Notes: generated by a model not told the origin, from the sequence alone. A DNA stretch of 64,000 bases from Gayadomonas joobiniege G7 (GCF_000300815.1 NZ_AMRX01000008.1:248001-312000), one strand, 5' to 3'; counted from the stretch's first letter, positions 17,191 through 27,777 are shown. Numbers and translations: made by a program.

Positions 17191-20064
17191 ATGTTCCATG
17201 TTAAACCAAAAGCGCTTACATTAGCTCTAGCCACCGCAGGACTCTGGTCTGGGTCTATTTATGCGCAACAAGCAAATGGTCAAACCGAACAAGACGCTAT
17301 CGCTGAGCAGGACAGTGACATTGAAGTTATTTCAGTGACGGGTTTTAGGCGCAGCTTAATCGACTCGATTAATACTAAACGTTTTTCTGATACGGTATCT
17401 GAACAGTTATCAGCAGATGATTTAGGCGCACTGCCAGACGTTTCTATGGCTGATGCGTTAACCCGTTTGCCGGGTGTGTCTGCGGTTAGAACTGGTGGGC
17501 AAGCGGCCGAGATCAATATTCGAGGTATGTCGGGTGGTTTTGTTTTTTCTACTTTAAATGGGCGTGAACAGGTTTCTACAAAAGGCGAGCGAAGCATAGA
17601 GTACGACCAATACCCATCTGAACTGATTTCGTCCGCTGCCGTGTATAAATCGCCTAAAGTCTCTCATATTGAAGGCGGTGTGGCTGGTACGGTTGAGCTT
17701 AAAACGGCCAGCCCCTTAGCCATTAGTGAAGACTATAAAATAAATTTAAACGCGCGCGGTATGTATAACGATAGGGCTTCGTCAGTTGCCGACGCAAACG
17801 AGTATGGCTATCGTTTAAGTGGCTCATACCAAGCGAAGTTTTTGCAAGATACGTTAGGCGTTGCCGTCGGCTACTCGCGTTTGTATCAGCCCAGTGTCTC
17901 TGAGCAATTTGTTGGTTTGCAATACAATGCAGAAGATACAGATAACCCAGGGTATTATTTTAGCGAAGGCATGGAGCTTCAGCACCGAGGTGGTGAAGAG
18001 ACGCGCGATGGATACATGTTGGTATTAGAGTATCAACCTCATGACGATGTTAAATTAAAATTTGATGGTTTTTGGTCAAAATTTGATACCGAAGCATTTG
18101 CTCGCGGCTACCGTGTAAAATTAGAAGCCAATTCAGCTGCGACCGCAAATTTAACCACAGTGCCATACGGCGACGGTAATTTTTCTTATATTGGCGGTAC
18201 TTTTAATCGCACAACAAATGGCAATACCCGTGTTGAGATAACCAATGACGATAATACCGACTCAGACAAAGTTCGCAGTGTTGGTCTTAACCTTGATTGG
18301 TTGATCACTGATAAATTGTCCGCCAATTTAGATATTTCTAACTCTTATGCGAGCAGCAATTTCCGCAATGGTCTTTTATGGGCGTTAGTGGCCGAAGATG
18401 CAAACGCTGATACACCTGTGTTAGATGGCAATGTTTCGATTAATTATCAGTTAAACGGTTTGAACTTGCCAGATTTAGGTTTTAACCAAGCTGATGAGTT
18501 TATTGATATTGATAAAGTGATGGTGTCTAAATATGGCATTTATCCTTATGTCAATACCGATGAGTTAGATGCGGTACGGTTAGATTTTAAATACTTATTA
18601 GAATCTGACATTTTTTCGTCAATCGAATTTGGTATGCGTCACTCAGATCGTGAATACCGCAATGACAGATCGGTTTATGAATTTGGCGCAGATAACAGCT
18701 TTTCGAGTGCTGAGCCACCACTTAAATTAACCGAAGATATGGTTGAAGTAGTTGATTGGAAAGGTGACTTTGACTATTTTCCAAGTTATTTAGCCATTGA
18801 TATCGATAAAGCGCTGAATGCTTGGTTCCCTGACGGTGTGCCTCAGCCACAGCAAACGTGGGGCTCAGGTGCGCCAGGTGTTGTCAATCCATTAGAAGGT
18901 TCAAATAAAGAAACCGCTTGGTCGGTTTTGCAAAGCGGCACTGTGTTTGAAACCGTTTCGGCCGGTTATTTAATGGCCAATATCGACACTTATTTAATGG
19001 ATATTCCAGTGACGGGTAACCTGGGTGTGCGTGTAGTTAAAAGCAAACAAAGTGCAACCACATTAGAAGATGTTGGTGGCGATCCTTTATTGGGTGCGCA
19101 AAATATTAAAGACCAAGCGGGTTACATCAATGAAAATTATGCGCCCGGTATCAAAGGCATAGAATATACAGATTACCTGCCCCAGCTTAACTTAAACTTT
19201 CAGTTAACAGATCAAGACCAAGTTCGTTTTGCGGTTGCTGATGTAATGTCACGTCCACCGATTCATAGGTTATCTTCTAACACCAGTTATACCATAGGTG
19301 ACGATGGTTTGATTTCGGCCACCAGTACCAATAGCCCAGATTTAAAACCTTTTTATGCAACCCAGTATGACTTGTCATACGAGCGCTATTTTAACGAAAC
19401 AGATGGCGCTTTAGTGGTGGCTTTATTTATGAAGGATATTGATTCAACGGGTATCACCACAATCACCATCCCTGAATATGACTTTGCTGGCAATGGCTTT
19501 AATGTGCCTGAGTATGTAGAAAACGACGATGGTGTCCGTTTTGCCACGCGCAACGGTGATTATAGCGTTGCCTTTAATGATCAAAATGGCGGGTATGTGC
19601 GTGGTTTAGAGTTTGCGTATACCCAGGTCTTTTCTATGTTGCCGCAGCCGTTTGATGGTTTAGGTTTAAGTTTTAGTTACTCGTATACCGAAAGTGAAAT
19701 AGAAAAAGACGTTTCTTTGGGCTCAGAGACCATCAATATTCCATTGGAAGGTTTATCAAAAAATGTCAGTACCACCACTTTATTTTACGAATACCAAGGA
19801 TTTGATACACGTTTAAGTGTTCGTTCGCGAGACAAGTTTGTATCAGATCAAGTGGCGGTAGAAGCCCAAACCGTATTTTTTGATGGCGAAACCGTGGTTG
19901 ACTATCAAGCCTCTTACAAATTTGACGAACAGTTGTCGGTGTTGTTTCAGGCCAACAACCTGACCGATGCACCTACGCGCAGTTACTTTGGCATAGAAGA
20001 AAAAACAGGCACGCTGCAATATTTTGGCCGCCAGTTTTATCTTGGTGTGAACTATTCAATGTAA
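17191..20064 (+). CDS. TonB-dependent receptor, probable alpha-glucan/maltodextrin type
   Basis: Outer-membrane receptor of 957 residues. The signal peptide ends at YAQQ (about 26), followed by the TonB-box region EVISVTGFRRSLIDSINTKR. The plug carries LGALPDVSMADALTRLPGVSAVR and INIRGMSGGFVFSTLNGRE. The barrel ends in QFYLGVNYSM. It lies 33 bp upstream of a lipoprotein pullulanase, so the pair is probably one operon. In proteobacteria this arrangement matches alpha-glucan capture, with surface cleavage and TonB-driven uptake. The start follows TGGGGAG, a strong ribosome-binding site. Confidence 0.92.
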   Translation: MFHVKPKALTLALATAGLWSGSIYAQQANGQTEQDAIAEQDSDIEVISVTGFRRSLIDSINTKRFSDTVSEQLSADDLGALPDVSMADALTRLPGVSAVRTGGQAAEINIRGMSGGFVFSTLNGREQVSTKGERSIEYDQYPSELISSAAVYKSPKVSHIEGGVAGTVELKTASPLAISEDYKINLNARGMYNDRASSVADANEYGYRLSGSYQAKFLQDTLGVAVGYSRLYQPSVSEQFVGLQYNAEDTDNPGYYFSEGMELQHRGGEETRDGYMLVLEYQPHDDVKLKFDGFWSKFDTEAFARGYRVKLEANSAATANLTTVPYGDGNFSYIGGTFNRTTNGNTRVEITNDDNTDSDKVRSVGLNLDWLITDKLSANLDISNSYASSNFRNGLLWALVAEDANADTPVLDGNVSINYQLNGLNLPDLGFNQADEFIDIDKVMVSKYGIYPYVNTDELDAVRLDFKYLLESDIFSSIEFGMRHSDREYRNDRSVYEFGADNSFSSAEPPLKLTEDMVEVVDWKGDFDYFPSYLAIDIDKALNAWFPDGVPQPQQTWGSGAPGVVNPLEGSNKETAWSVLQSGTVFETVSAGYLMANIDTYLMDIPVTGNLGVRVVKSKQSATTLEDVGGDPLLGAQNIKDQAGYINENYAPGIKGIEYTDYLPQLNLNFQLTDQDQVRFAVADVMSRPPIHRLSSNTSYTIGDDGLISATSTNSPDLKPFYATQYDLSYERYFNETDGALVVALFMKDIDSTGITTITIPEYDFAGNGFNVPEYVENDDGVRFATRNGDYSVAFNDQNGGYVRGLEFAYTQVFSMLPQPFDGLGLSFSYSYTESEIEKDVSLGSETINIPLEGLSKNVSTTTLFYEYQGFDTRLSVRSRDKFVSDQVAVEAQTVFFDGETVVDYQASYKFDEQLSVLFQANNLTDAPTRSYFGIEEKTGTLQYFGRQFYLGVNYSM

Positions 20065-20097
20065 GCGAAATTGTGACAATTATTCAGGAAAACTATT

Positions 20098-23000
20098 ATG
20101 AAATTTAATCATCCATTTAATTTATTGCCATTGGCGACCCTGATCAGTCTGTCACTGGCCGGTTGTGGTGGCGCAGGTAATGATACTGAAAGTGGCCAAG
20201 TACTGCTGAGCTGCGAAAACCCGCAAGTTCCAAATGCTGCTGGCGATGCTTGTGTGGATCCCGAACCTATTTTTTGTCCAGTGCCTACAGTGCCAGACGA
20301 AAAAAATGAAAGCTGTGTGGCTGGGGTTGATCCAACAGCACCGGATCCGGTTTATTTTCCAAAAGACAATGAAGCTGTGCTCTATTTTAATAAAGCCGAT
20401 GGTGAGTACGAAGGCTATCGTCTACACACTTGGAATAATGATGCATGCGACAGCTATGCGCCAAGCGCAATTGCCGCCTCTTGGGACAATGGTTTAGTTC
20501 ATACAGACGTAGATCCAAATTATGGTGCTTATTGGGTGCTGCAATTAAAAGAAGGTTTCGGCGATTGTGGTAACTTTATTATTCACGTTGGCACCGACGA
20601 TGCAGGCAAAGAAATGGGCGGTTCTGACTTTAAAATGCCGCTAAAACAAGCTGACGACACCTTTGCTAGAATGAACTTTACCTTTAGTAAAGAAGCCTCA
20701 GTGTTTGAATATCCGGTCGTTAGTTTAGGTGAGCGGCCCCTTGCGATTGAAGGTCGCAGTGCTCATATGGTCGATGCGTACACCTTAGTATGGGATACCA
20801 CAGATGTGGACGTTGCCGAGGTGAAATTACATTCGTCAATGGCAGCAGACATTCAAGTAGACGATGATTCAAATGTGTCTGGCGACACTGTCGCTTTTAG
20901 TGCGACCAACTTAACCGCAGAGCAAGCAGATAGATTACCTGCAATTGCAAGTTGGCCTGCATACAGCGCCTCATTAACGGCTGACGAAAGCAAAAAATTA
21001 TTAAAAGCACAATTGGTGGCCGTTGCGTATAACAGTGACGGTAAACCAGTTAAAGCCTCTTATGTGCAAACAGCTAAAGCTTTGGATGCTCTGTATACCA
21101 TGGGTGAACAAGACGCTGACGAAGCTGAACTTGGCGTTATTTATGATAACGGCGCTATTATTAGCTCGGTTTGGGCGCCGACTGCACAAAAGGTACGTTT
21201 AAAAGTTTATGATGCCGATAAAAGCGAAATTGCGACTCATGATATGGATTATGACGAGGCTACGGGTATATGGCGCTATGAAGGTGACTCAGGTTTAGAC
21301 CGCAAATTTTATCAATTTGAGGTGACGGTTTATCACCCAGTGAGCGAACAACTCGAAACCTTATTAACATCAGATCCCTATTCAGTGAGTTTGTCGACCA
21401 ATGGCGAATATTCGCAATTTGTTAATTTAGACGACGCCGATTTAAAACCAGTTGATTGGGATAGCCACAGCATTCCAACGATCACAAACATCGAAGATGC
21501 GGTTTTATTAGAAGGTCACATTAGAGACTTTAGTATTTTAGATACCACAGTCAGTGAGAAAAACAGAGGAAAATACCTAGCTTTTACCGAAACTGACTCA
21601 AATGCAGTACAGTATTTAAAACGCTTGCAAAGTGCCGGTGTCACTCATTTTCATATGTTGCCAGCAAATGACATTGCGACCATTGAAGAAAACCCAAGTG
21701 ACCGTATTGATTTAAACAATACAGTGGCTGAGTTATGTGAAGTTAAATCAGAAAGTAAACTTTGTGGTCAAGGTATAAATGATCAAACTTTGATGCAAGT
21801 GCTTGAAGATATAAAATTTTATGAGTTTATTGATGCGCAAGAGTTGATCACCGAAATCCAAAATTTGGATGGCTTTAACTGGGGTTATGACCCTCATCAT
21901 TTCAACGCGCCAGAAGGTAGTTATGCCAGTGATCCAGATGGTGTTGCGCGGATAAAAGAAATGCGTGAAATGAATAAAGCCTTGCACGAAATGGGCTTAA
22001 GAGTGGTATTAGATGTAGTGTACAACCACACCAGTGCCTCGGGTTTATGGGATAACTCAGTTTTTGACAAAGTTGTTCCGGGTTATTACCACAGACTCAA
22101 TGAAGAAACAGGTGCCGTTTATAATTCAAGCTGCTGTGATAATACGGCTACCGAAAATAAAATGTTTGATAAGTTTATCAAAGACTCTTTGGTGATGTGG
22201 GCTGAGCATTATAAGTTTGACTCATTCCGTTTCGACATTATGGGTCATTTACCGGTTGAAACCATTTTAGAAGCGCGTGACTTAGTGGCCGAAATCGATC
22301 CGGATACCTATTTTTACGGTGAAGGTTGGAACTTTGGTGATGATGTGCGTAACGATCGCTTATTTACCCAAGCCACTCAACCAAACTTGGCCGGCTCAGA
22401 AGTAGGTACTTTTAACGACAGACCGCGAGACCATATCCGCAGCGGTACTTTGTTTAACGAAGATGGCAGCTTAAATTCGCAAGATCAAATCCGATTAGGT
22501 TTAGCGGGCACCATTAGCGACTTTTTATTAAAGAGCTATCAAGGGGGTGTGGCCGAAGGCAGTTCATATGGCAATGCCAGCTACGCAAAAGATCCAGCAG
22601 ACGTCATCAACTATATTTCTAAACATGATAATGAAACTCTTTGGGACCAATTACAGTATGGTTTACCTGCCAGCATGTCGCTGAACGAGCGTGTGCGCGC
22701 TCATAGTCAAGCGGCGGCCATCCCGTTATTGAGTCAAGGTATTCCGTTTTTCCAACTAGGGGTCGATCTGCTTCGTTCTAAATCAATGGACAGAGACAGT
22801 TATAATTCGGGAGACTGGTTTAACCGAATTGACTTATCGGGCCAGACTCATAACTGGAACATAGGTTTACCTGTCGCAGAAAAAAATGAAGAAAAATGGC
22901 CTGAAATTCTCAAACTGTCAGTCGCAGTGGATGCCGCAGGCGTCAATGAGTTGATGCATAGTCAAGCTGTGTTCGAAGAGTTTTTAAGGATCCGTCAGGA

Positions 23001-24414
23001 TAGCCCTTTATTCCGGTTAACCACCGCCAATGACATTATTAACCGAGTTGGTTTTCATAATATTGGTGAGCGGCAGCAACAAGGTGTGATTGTCATGAGT
23101 ATTGACGATGGTTTAGGTCTTGCCGACTTAGATCCTAAGTATGACGCTATTCTTGTTATGATTAATGCCACTGATGAAAGCCAGACTCAAACCGTACCGA
23201 CTGCGGCAGGTTTTGAATTGCATCCAATTTTGCAAAATTCTTATGACCTAGACGTACAAGGTGCCACCTTTGTTGAGGGCGACGCCGAAGGCAGCTTTAC
23301 AGTGCCCCCACTGACCACTGCTGTTTTTGTTAAAAATCAAGCAGATACTCAAGGTGCTGGTTTGTCAGCGGATGCCACTCAAGGTGCGCCTGATGTTGTG
23401 CCTTATGGTGATACCAAGGTGTATTTGCGTGGTGATATGAACGGCTGGAGCACTGAAATGCCATTAAATTACATAGGTGGCGGAAAGTACGAGGTACGAG
23501 CCGAGTTAATGGCGGCAACCACGTATAACTTTAAATTTGGTTCAGATCCTTGGGATGCAATTAATATAGGCACAACCGAAGGGGGCAGTTTAGCACTGAC
23601 CGCAGGTATGACAGAAACCTTAGTGTCTGGTGGCAACCCTGGTAACTTAAGTTTTACCCCAGAGCGTGATGGCACCTTTATCTTTACGTTAGATGCTTCA
23701 AATAAAGACGCACCTTTAGCCACCATTGTTAATGAAGAACCCTTTGTTGGTGTTGACGTTTATTTGCGCGGCGATATGAACAGCTGGAGCACAGATAACC
23801 CTATGGTTTACCAAGGTGGCCGAGTGTACACTGCAAGCATGACTTTAGATGCGGATACTTACAATTTTAAAGTGGCTGATGCCGATTGGGGTGGTCAAGG
23901 AGTCAACTTTGGCGCTGAGTCAGCCGATGAAGCCAGTGTTGAACTGGCTACCGTTGAATACCTAACCGCAGGTAGCCAAGATAATTTATCACTTACACTA
24001 ACCGAAACGACTGAAGTGATCTTTATCTTAGATATGAGCAACCTTGAGCCTAAGCTAAAAGTCTTTAAACAAAACTTTTTTGCAGACACCACTGCCTTGT
24101 TGCGTGGAGAGATGAATGGCTGGGGTGACACAGATGCGCTGTCTTATAATAATGATGGTAGCTACTCGATTGATGTTGAATTAGAAGCACGTAGTTATAG
24201 CTTTAAAGTAGCGGATGCTGACTGGGGTGGCCAAGGGATTAATTTGGGTGCGACTTCAGCCGACGAGGCAAGCTTAACATTAGGCGAGTCTGCACAAATG
24301 TCAGCTGGCAGTCAGGACAATTTCAGCATAGACATACCAGCCGCAGGCATGTATCGCTTTACCGTAACAGGGCCAGATGCAACTCAGCCTAGCCTAACGG
24401 TAACAGCGCTTTAA
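20098..24414 (+). CDS. Pullulanase-type GH13 lipoprotein with three C-terminal beta modules
   Basis: Debranching alpha-glucanase of 1438 residues, outer-membrane lipoprotein by its LAGC lipobox (Cys about 22). Order: short Cys-rich linker; CBM41-like domain (about 95-185); N2-like domain; CBM48 (about 345-420, SSVWAPTAQKVRLKVYD); GH13 catalytic domain with region I DVVYNHT (about 640), region II FRFDIMGH (nucleophile Asp about 712), region III YGEGWNFGD (Glu about 741) and region IV ISKHDNET (Asp about 842). YDPHHFNAPEGSYA is typical of pullulanases. Beyond the usual C-terminal domain are three repeats beginning near residues 1107, 1220 and 1332, each opening with LRG(D/E)MN(G/S)W, resembling SusE/SusF-type starch-binding folds. 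Usual length is about 1000-1100, so the repeats are an addition. Operon with the upstream receptor. Confidence 0.92.
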   Translation: MKFNHPFNLLPLATLISLSLAGCGGAGNDTESGQVLLSCENPQVPNAAGDACVDPEPIFCPVPTVPDEKNESCVAGVDPTAPDPVYFPKDNEAVLYFNKADGEYEGYRLHTWNNDACDSYAPSAIAASWDNGLVHTDVDPNYGAYWVLQLKEGFGDCGNFIIHVGTDDAGKEMGGSDFKMPLKQADDTFARMNFTFSKEASVFEYPVVSLGERPLAIEGRSAHMVDAYTLVWDTTDVDVAEVKLHSSMAADIQVDDDSNVSGDTVAFSATNLTAEQADRLPAIASWPAYSASLTADESKKLLKAQLVAVAYNSDGKPVKASYVQTAKALDALYTMGEQDADEAELGVIYDNGAIISSVWAPTAQKVRLKVYDADKSEIATHDMDYDEATGIWRYEGDSGLDRKFYQFEVTVYHPVSEQLETLLTSDPYSVSLSTNGEYSQFVNLDDADLKPVDWDSHSIPTITNIEDAVLLEGHIRDFSILDTTVSEKNRGKYLAFTETDSNAVQYLKRLQSAGVTHFHMLPANDIATIEENPSDRIDLNNTVAELCEVKSESKLCGQGINDQTLMQVLEDIKFYEFIDAQELITEIQNLDGFNWGYDPHHFNAPEGSYASDPDGVARIKEMREMNKALHEMGLRVVLDVVYNHTSASGLWDNSVFDKVVPGYYHRLNEETGAVYNSSCCDNTATENKMFDKFIKDSLVMWAEHYKFDSFRFDIMGHLPVETILEARDLVAEIDPDTYFYGEGWNFGDDVRNDRLFTQATQPNLAGSEVGTFNDRPRDHIRSGTLFNEDGSLNSQDQIRLGLAGTISDFLLKSYQGGVAEGSSYGNASYAKDPADVINYISKHDNETLWDQLQYGLPASMSLNERVRAHSQAAAIPLLSQGIPFFQLGVDLLRSKSMDRDSYNSGDWFNRIDLSGQTHNWNIGLPVAEKNEEKWPEILKLSVAVDAAGVNELMHSQAVFEEFLRIRQDSPLFRLTTANDIINRVGFHNIGERQQQGVIVMSIDDGLGLADLDPKYDAILVMINATDESQTQTVPTAAGFELHPILQNSYDLDVQGATFVEGDAEGSFTVPPLTTAVFVKNQADTQGAGLSADATQGAPDVVPYGDTKVYLRGDMNGWSTEMPLNYIGGGKYEVRAELMAATTYNFKFGSDPWDAINIGTTEGGSLALTAGMTETLVSGGNPGNLSFTPERDGTFIFTLDASNKDAPLATIVNEEPFVGVDVYLRGDMNSWSTDNPMVYQGGRVYTASMTLDADTYNFKVADADWGGQGVNFGAESADEASVELATVEYLTAGSQDNLSLTLTETTEVIFILDMSNLEPKLKVFKQNFFADTTALLRGEMNGWGDTDALSYNNDGSYSIDVELEARSYSFKVADADWGGQGINLGATSADEASLTLGESAQMSAGSQDNFSIDIPAAGMYRFTVTGPDATQPSLTVTAL

Positions 24415-24439
24415 CTAACTTAGGTTAATTAGACAGATA

Positions 24440-24474
24440 AAAATCCGATGATCACAAGTCATCGGATTTTTTTT
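24440..24474 (+). terminator. Rho-independent terminator after pullulanase
   Basis: AAAATCCGATGA (24440-24451) pairs with TCATCGGATTTT (24459-24470), a 12-bp perfect stem with a 7-base loop and a run of eight T. It ends the receptor-pullulanase operon. Confidence 0.92.
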
Positions 24475-24675
24475 ATTATTAGATGAACGGCAAATGCCAA
24501 AATGAGATGATAACTGTGTTGCTAAATAGAAAACTGGCACAAAGCGATGAGTCAGCTTATTATTGAATTCGGGGGAGGTCTCGAAAGGTACATTAACTAA
24601 ATGGCTGTTACACAGAATCTGTTACAGGCTTCTAACGAGTGTATTGAGATAATACAAATATAAAGGAATTTTAGT

Positions 24676-25695
24676 TTGAGTCCTAGAGATAACAAAATTG
24701 ATGTTTTAAAAGGGATGCTCACCCTCGGCATGGTTTTCGCTCACACGATTCAGTTTCTCGATGGTAGCTACAATCCAATTCTCCAAGCTGTTTCTACCTA
24801 CACTAACCTTGTCTCTTTTTCTGGCTTTTTAGGTTGTTTTGGTTTTGCTTGTTGGATCGCTTACCTATCTAAGCAAAGTATTCCATGGAAAAAGGTTAGC
24901 TCTACTGTTGTAAAATGCTATTTTGCGTTTGTTTTATCTGGTATTGCGTTTCGGTATTTCGTCTCAGGTCAAAGCCTTGACTTAGAGGGGATTATGAAAA
25001 TTGTGGGACTCAGAGATATTCCTGGTTACTCCGAATTTCTTATTGCATTTGCTTTAATTACGGTTGCATCTTGTATTTTTGCGCCTTTGTTAAGGCTTTT
25101 AGTTGCTGACATTAGACGAGTGTGTGTTTTTTCACTTGCAATATTAGTATTTGCACAATTTCTGCCTCAAACATTTATTTATGATCCATGGATAGGGCTT
25201 TTGTTAGGTGGTTCTGAGTTTTCTTACTTTCCCATTGTTTTATACTCACCAATATTTGTAATTGGCGCTTGGATAGCTCATTCCCAACATAAATATAGTA
25301 TCATTTCTTTGTCTGCTGCTATTGTTTTGGTGTTGATATTTAGCATGCTTACATTTGCTGAAATTAGTGTTGATCGATTCCCTCCGGATGCTATTTGGCT
25401 TATTGCTTCTTCCTCATTAGCATATATTTATTTAGGCCTATCCATATTCATCACAGACAAATGCCCTAGGTGGATAAAGCTCTATCTTAATTCAGTTGGG
25501 CAGAATGTGCTTTACTATCTATTATTTTCAAATATCGTATTATTCATATGCTATTACCTTGGTGTGAGAGGTACTTTTACGACTGTTCAGACGTGTGTCG
25601 CTTATTTTTGTCTTATGGGCATAATTTATTTTTCCCAGTGGATTAGCGTCGACTTTTCGAGTGCTAACCGGGCCGTTAAATCGAATTTGAAATAG
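24676..25695 (+). CDS. Acyltransferase-3-like integral membrane protein
   Basis: Polytopic inner-membrane protein of 339 residues with about ten hydrophobic segments. The N terminus (DNKIDVLKGMLTLGMVFAHT) matches the acyltransferase-3/OpgC family opening, where a His in the first membrane helix (here His22) is part of the active site. Members O-acylate glucans, lipopolysaccharide or antibiotics. The start is TTG at 24676, preceded by AAAGGA. It stands alone after the pullulanase terminator, and its codon and base use look somewhat different from the polysaccharide genes. The acceptor is unknown. Confidence 0.65.
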   Translation: MSPRDNKIDVLKGMLTLGMVFAHTIQFLDGSYNPILQAVSTYTNLVSFSGFLGCFGFACWIAYLSKQSIPWKKVSSTVVKCYFAFVLSGIAFRYFVSGQSLDLEGIMKIVGLRDIPGYSEFLIAFALITVASCIFAPLLRLLVADIRRVCVFSLAILVFAQFLPQTFIYDPWIGLLLGGSEFSYFPIVLYSPIFVIGAWIAHSQHKYSIISLSAAIVLVLIFSMLTFAEISVDRFPPDAIWLIASSSLAYIYLGLSIFITDKCPRWIKLYLNSVGQNVLYYLLFSNIVLFICYYLGVRGTFTTVQTCVAYFCLMGIIYFSQWISVDFSSANRAVKSNLK

Positions 25696-25917
25696 CCTCA
25701 TCGACTTATTATGTATCTGTAGTTGCTATAGAATGAATGCGTATTAAAAATTCACCATTGGTGATGGCTATGAGGCTGCTAGAATCAGTGAGTGAACAAC
25801 TTATGCAAGTTTATTTGTCCAAGAAGTTTTGTTTTATTAAACAAATATGACAGAAGGTTTACTTTTAAGATAGGAATAAGTATCATTCGCACATTCTCCC
25901 ATCAATACGAGCTTGTT

Positions 25918-26730
25918 ATGAAATCATTCAAATTAATCCCCTCTGCATTATTTTTATCGCTGACGTTAAGCTCAGTTTTATTCAGTCAAACTGCGTTAGC
26001 GAATGGTGCGATTGGCGATCATGTTAATCACATGCAGGATCATTTAAAAGAATATACAGAAGAAGTGCATTGGTTAGTTAAAAACTTTAATTCTGTTGTT
26101 GATAAATACGAGCAGGGTGGTAAAAAAGCGACCGATTCTGATCAACTAATCGAGTTTTGGGAAGAAGTTGATTTTCATTCTGCCATTGAAACTCAGTATG
26201 TGCCTATTTATGCCAGTATTTGGCAAGGTATTTACGGCGTAAAACAAAATATAGATAAAGGTGCCTCGATTGATATTGTTCGTCGTGAGCAGGACAAGCT
26301 CAATCAAGCCTTGTGGCAGGCATTAGGAGCGGTTAAACTTGCAGCCCAGTATCAGCAGCGCGGTTTAATTAAAAACATTCAAACCACAGAGGTTGAACCA
26401 ACAACAGCGCCAGAAGTGATAGAAGACATTCAAACTCGTCTAGATCGTGTGGTTGCTAAATACGCAGAGCAGTTAACCGAAGTTGCCGTCACTTTAGTTC
26501 ATGACACTTATTTGCAACGTTTTGAGGGCATCGAAGGTGCTTTAATTGAGCAAGACGCCAACTTAGTGGAAGATCTTGAAAAAGATTTTAACGTGACTTT
26601 ACCACAAGCGCTGCAAGGTAAACAAAGTGTCGACCAGGTACGCCAGGTTGTTGCCTCTATGAAACAAAAGTTAAACCGCGCCAAAAAATTGCTGGCCGAT
26701 GCAGAGGCTAGCAGAAAATCCGTTTTTTAA
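25918..26730 (+). CDS. Unknown exported helical protein preceding iron ABC transporter
   Basis: Unrecognised 270-residue protein. The frame is open from 25792, but ATG 25918 begins a good signal peptide (MKSFKLIPSALFLSLTLSSVLFSQTALA), so the longer start is unlikely. The mature protein is almost entirely predicted helix, rich in Glu, Gln and Lys, with His residues in the first half (HVNHMQDHLKEYTEEVHW, EVDFHSAIETQY) that could bind metal. The C terminus has coiled-coil character. It ends 9 bp before an Fbp-type iron-binding protein and is probably co-transcribed with it. A periplasmic metal-handling role is suggested by position and by the His/Glu clusters, but is not demonstrated. Confidence 0.7.
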   Translation: MKSFKLIPSALFLSLTLSSVLFSQTALANGAIGDHVNHMQDHLKEYTEEVHWLVKNFNSVVDKYEQGGKKATDSDQLIEFWEEVDFHSAIETQYVPIYASIWQGIYGVKQNIDKGASIDIVRREQDKLNQALWQALGAVKLAAQYQQRGLIKNIQTTEVEPTTAPEVIEDIQTRLDRVVAKYAEQLTEVAVTLVHDTYLQRFEGIEGALIEQDANLVEDLEKDFNVTLPQALQGKQSVDQVRQVVASMKQKLNRAKKLLADAEASRKSVF

Positions 26731-26739
26731 GGACTTTTT

Positions 26740-27777
26740 ATGCATCGCAGAAGGTTTATCCAAGGGTTAACGGCTGCTGGCGTAGTCGCTAGCCTTCCGG
26801 GTTCGTTTAGTGCCGCGTATGCGGCGGTTTCAACGGCCATTTCAGTAGAATCTTTGCCAAAATTAAAAGGCGATTTAACCTTATATTTGGGGCGTGGTGA
26901 AGGGGGCTTGTACGAAAACGTACTTGAGGCAATTAAACAGCGCAACCCTCAACTTAATTTAAAAATTCGCCGCGGCGCCACCGCTGCGCTAGCCAATATG
27001 CTGATTGCAGAAGCAAAAGCAGGCGTTAAACGGGCTGACTTATTTTGGGCGGTAGATACCGGATCTGTAGGCATGATCACAGATGCAGGCCTAGCTAAAG
27101 CATTGCCCGCCGACTTGTCAAAACAACTTAAACCGGGTTTTCAATATCCGGGTTGGTCACCTGTCACTGGACGTATCAGAACACTTCCTTATAACCCGAA
27201 TCGAGTCAGTTTAAATGAGATCCCAGATGATGTTATGGCACTGGCCGATAGCAAATTGCAAATAGGCTGGGCACCTGCTTACGCGTCATTTCAGTCGTTT
27301 GTCACCGCGATGCGCATCTTAGAAGGTGAAAAAGCCACGGCCGACTGGTTAAAAGGGGTAAGTCGTCACGCAAAATCTTATGCTGGCGAATTAGGGGTGG
27401 TAATGGGCGTTGAGCGTGGCGAAGTAGATTTAGGGTTTGCTAATCATTATTACACGCTGAGACTAAAAGCGGGTAAACCAGATGCTAACCTAGATTTGGC
27501 ATTTACTAAAAACGATGCCGGGTGTTTAGTCAATTGCAGTGGTATAGTTGCTCTAACGGAAGGTGACCTAGCCAGCAACTTTATTCGCTATTTATTAACT
27601 GAGCAAGTTCAGTCTTATTTGTCGAGTGAAGCTTACGAAATTCCGCTCGTTAACGGGGTTGCTCCGCCGGCTGGATTGGTCCCATTAGCCAGTATCTCAC
27701 CCCCACAAATGGATCTGCGCAAGTTAGCAGATTTTCGGCCAACCCTTAACCTGATGAGAAAAGTTGGCGTACTGTGA
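26740..27777 (+). CDS. fbpA: Iron(III) ABC transporter substrate-binding protein, FbpA-like
   Basis: Periplasmic ferric-iron-binding protein of 345 residues. The N terminus HRRRFIQGLTAAG followed by a hydrophobic stretch to AAYA looks like a twin-arginine signal, unusual for FbpA proteins, which are generally Sec-exported. The core shows LTLYLGRGEGGLYENVLEAI (FbpA VYSGR-like opening) and the adjacent tyrosines in ANHYYTLRLK (about 231-234), the Tyr pair that ligates Fe3+ in this family. Its stop overlaps the permease start (GTGA), so expression is coupled. Operon: unknown exported protein, fbpA, fbpB, fbpC. Confidence 0.9.
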   Translation: MHRRRFIQGLTAAGVVASLPGSFSAAYAAVSTAISVESLPKLKGDLTLYLGRGEGGLYENVLEAIKQRNPQLNLKIRRGATAALANMLIAEAKAGVKRADLFWAVDTGSVGMITDAGLAKALPADLSKQLKPGFQYPGWSPVTGRIRTLPYNPNRVSLNEIPDDVMALADSKLQIGWAPAYASFQSFVTAMRILEGEKATADWLKGVSRHAKSYAGELGVVMGVERGEVDLGFANHYYTLRLKAGKPDANLDLAFTKNDAGCLVNCSGIVALTEGDLASNFIRYLLTEQVQSYLSSEAYEIPLVNGVAPPAGLVPLASISPPQMDLRKLADFRPTLNLMRKVGVL

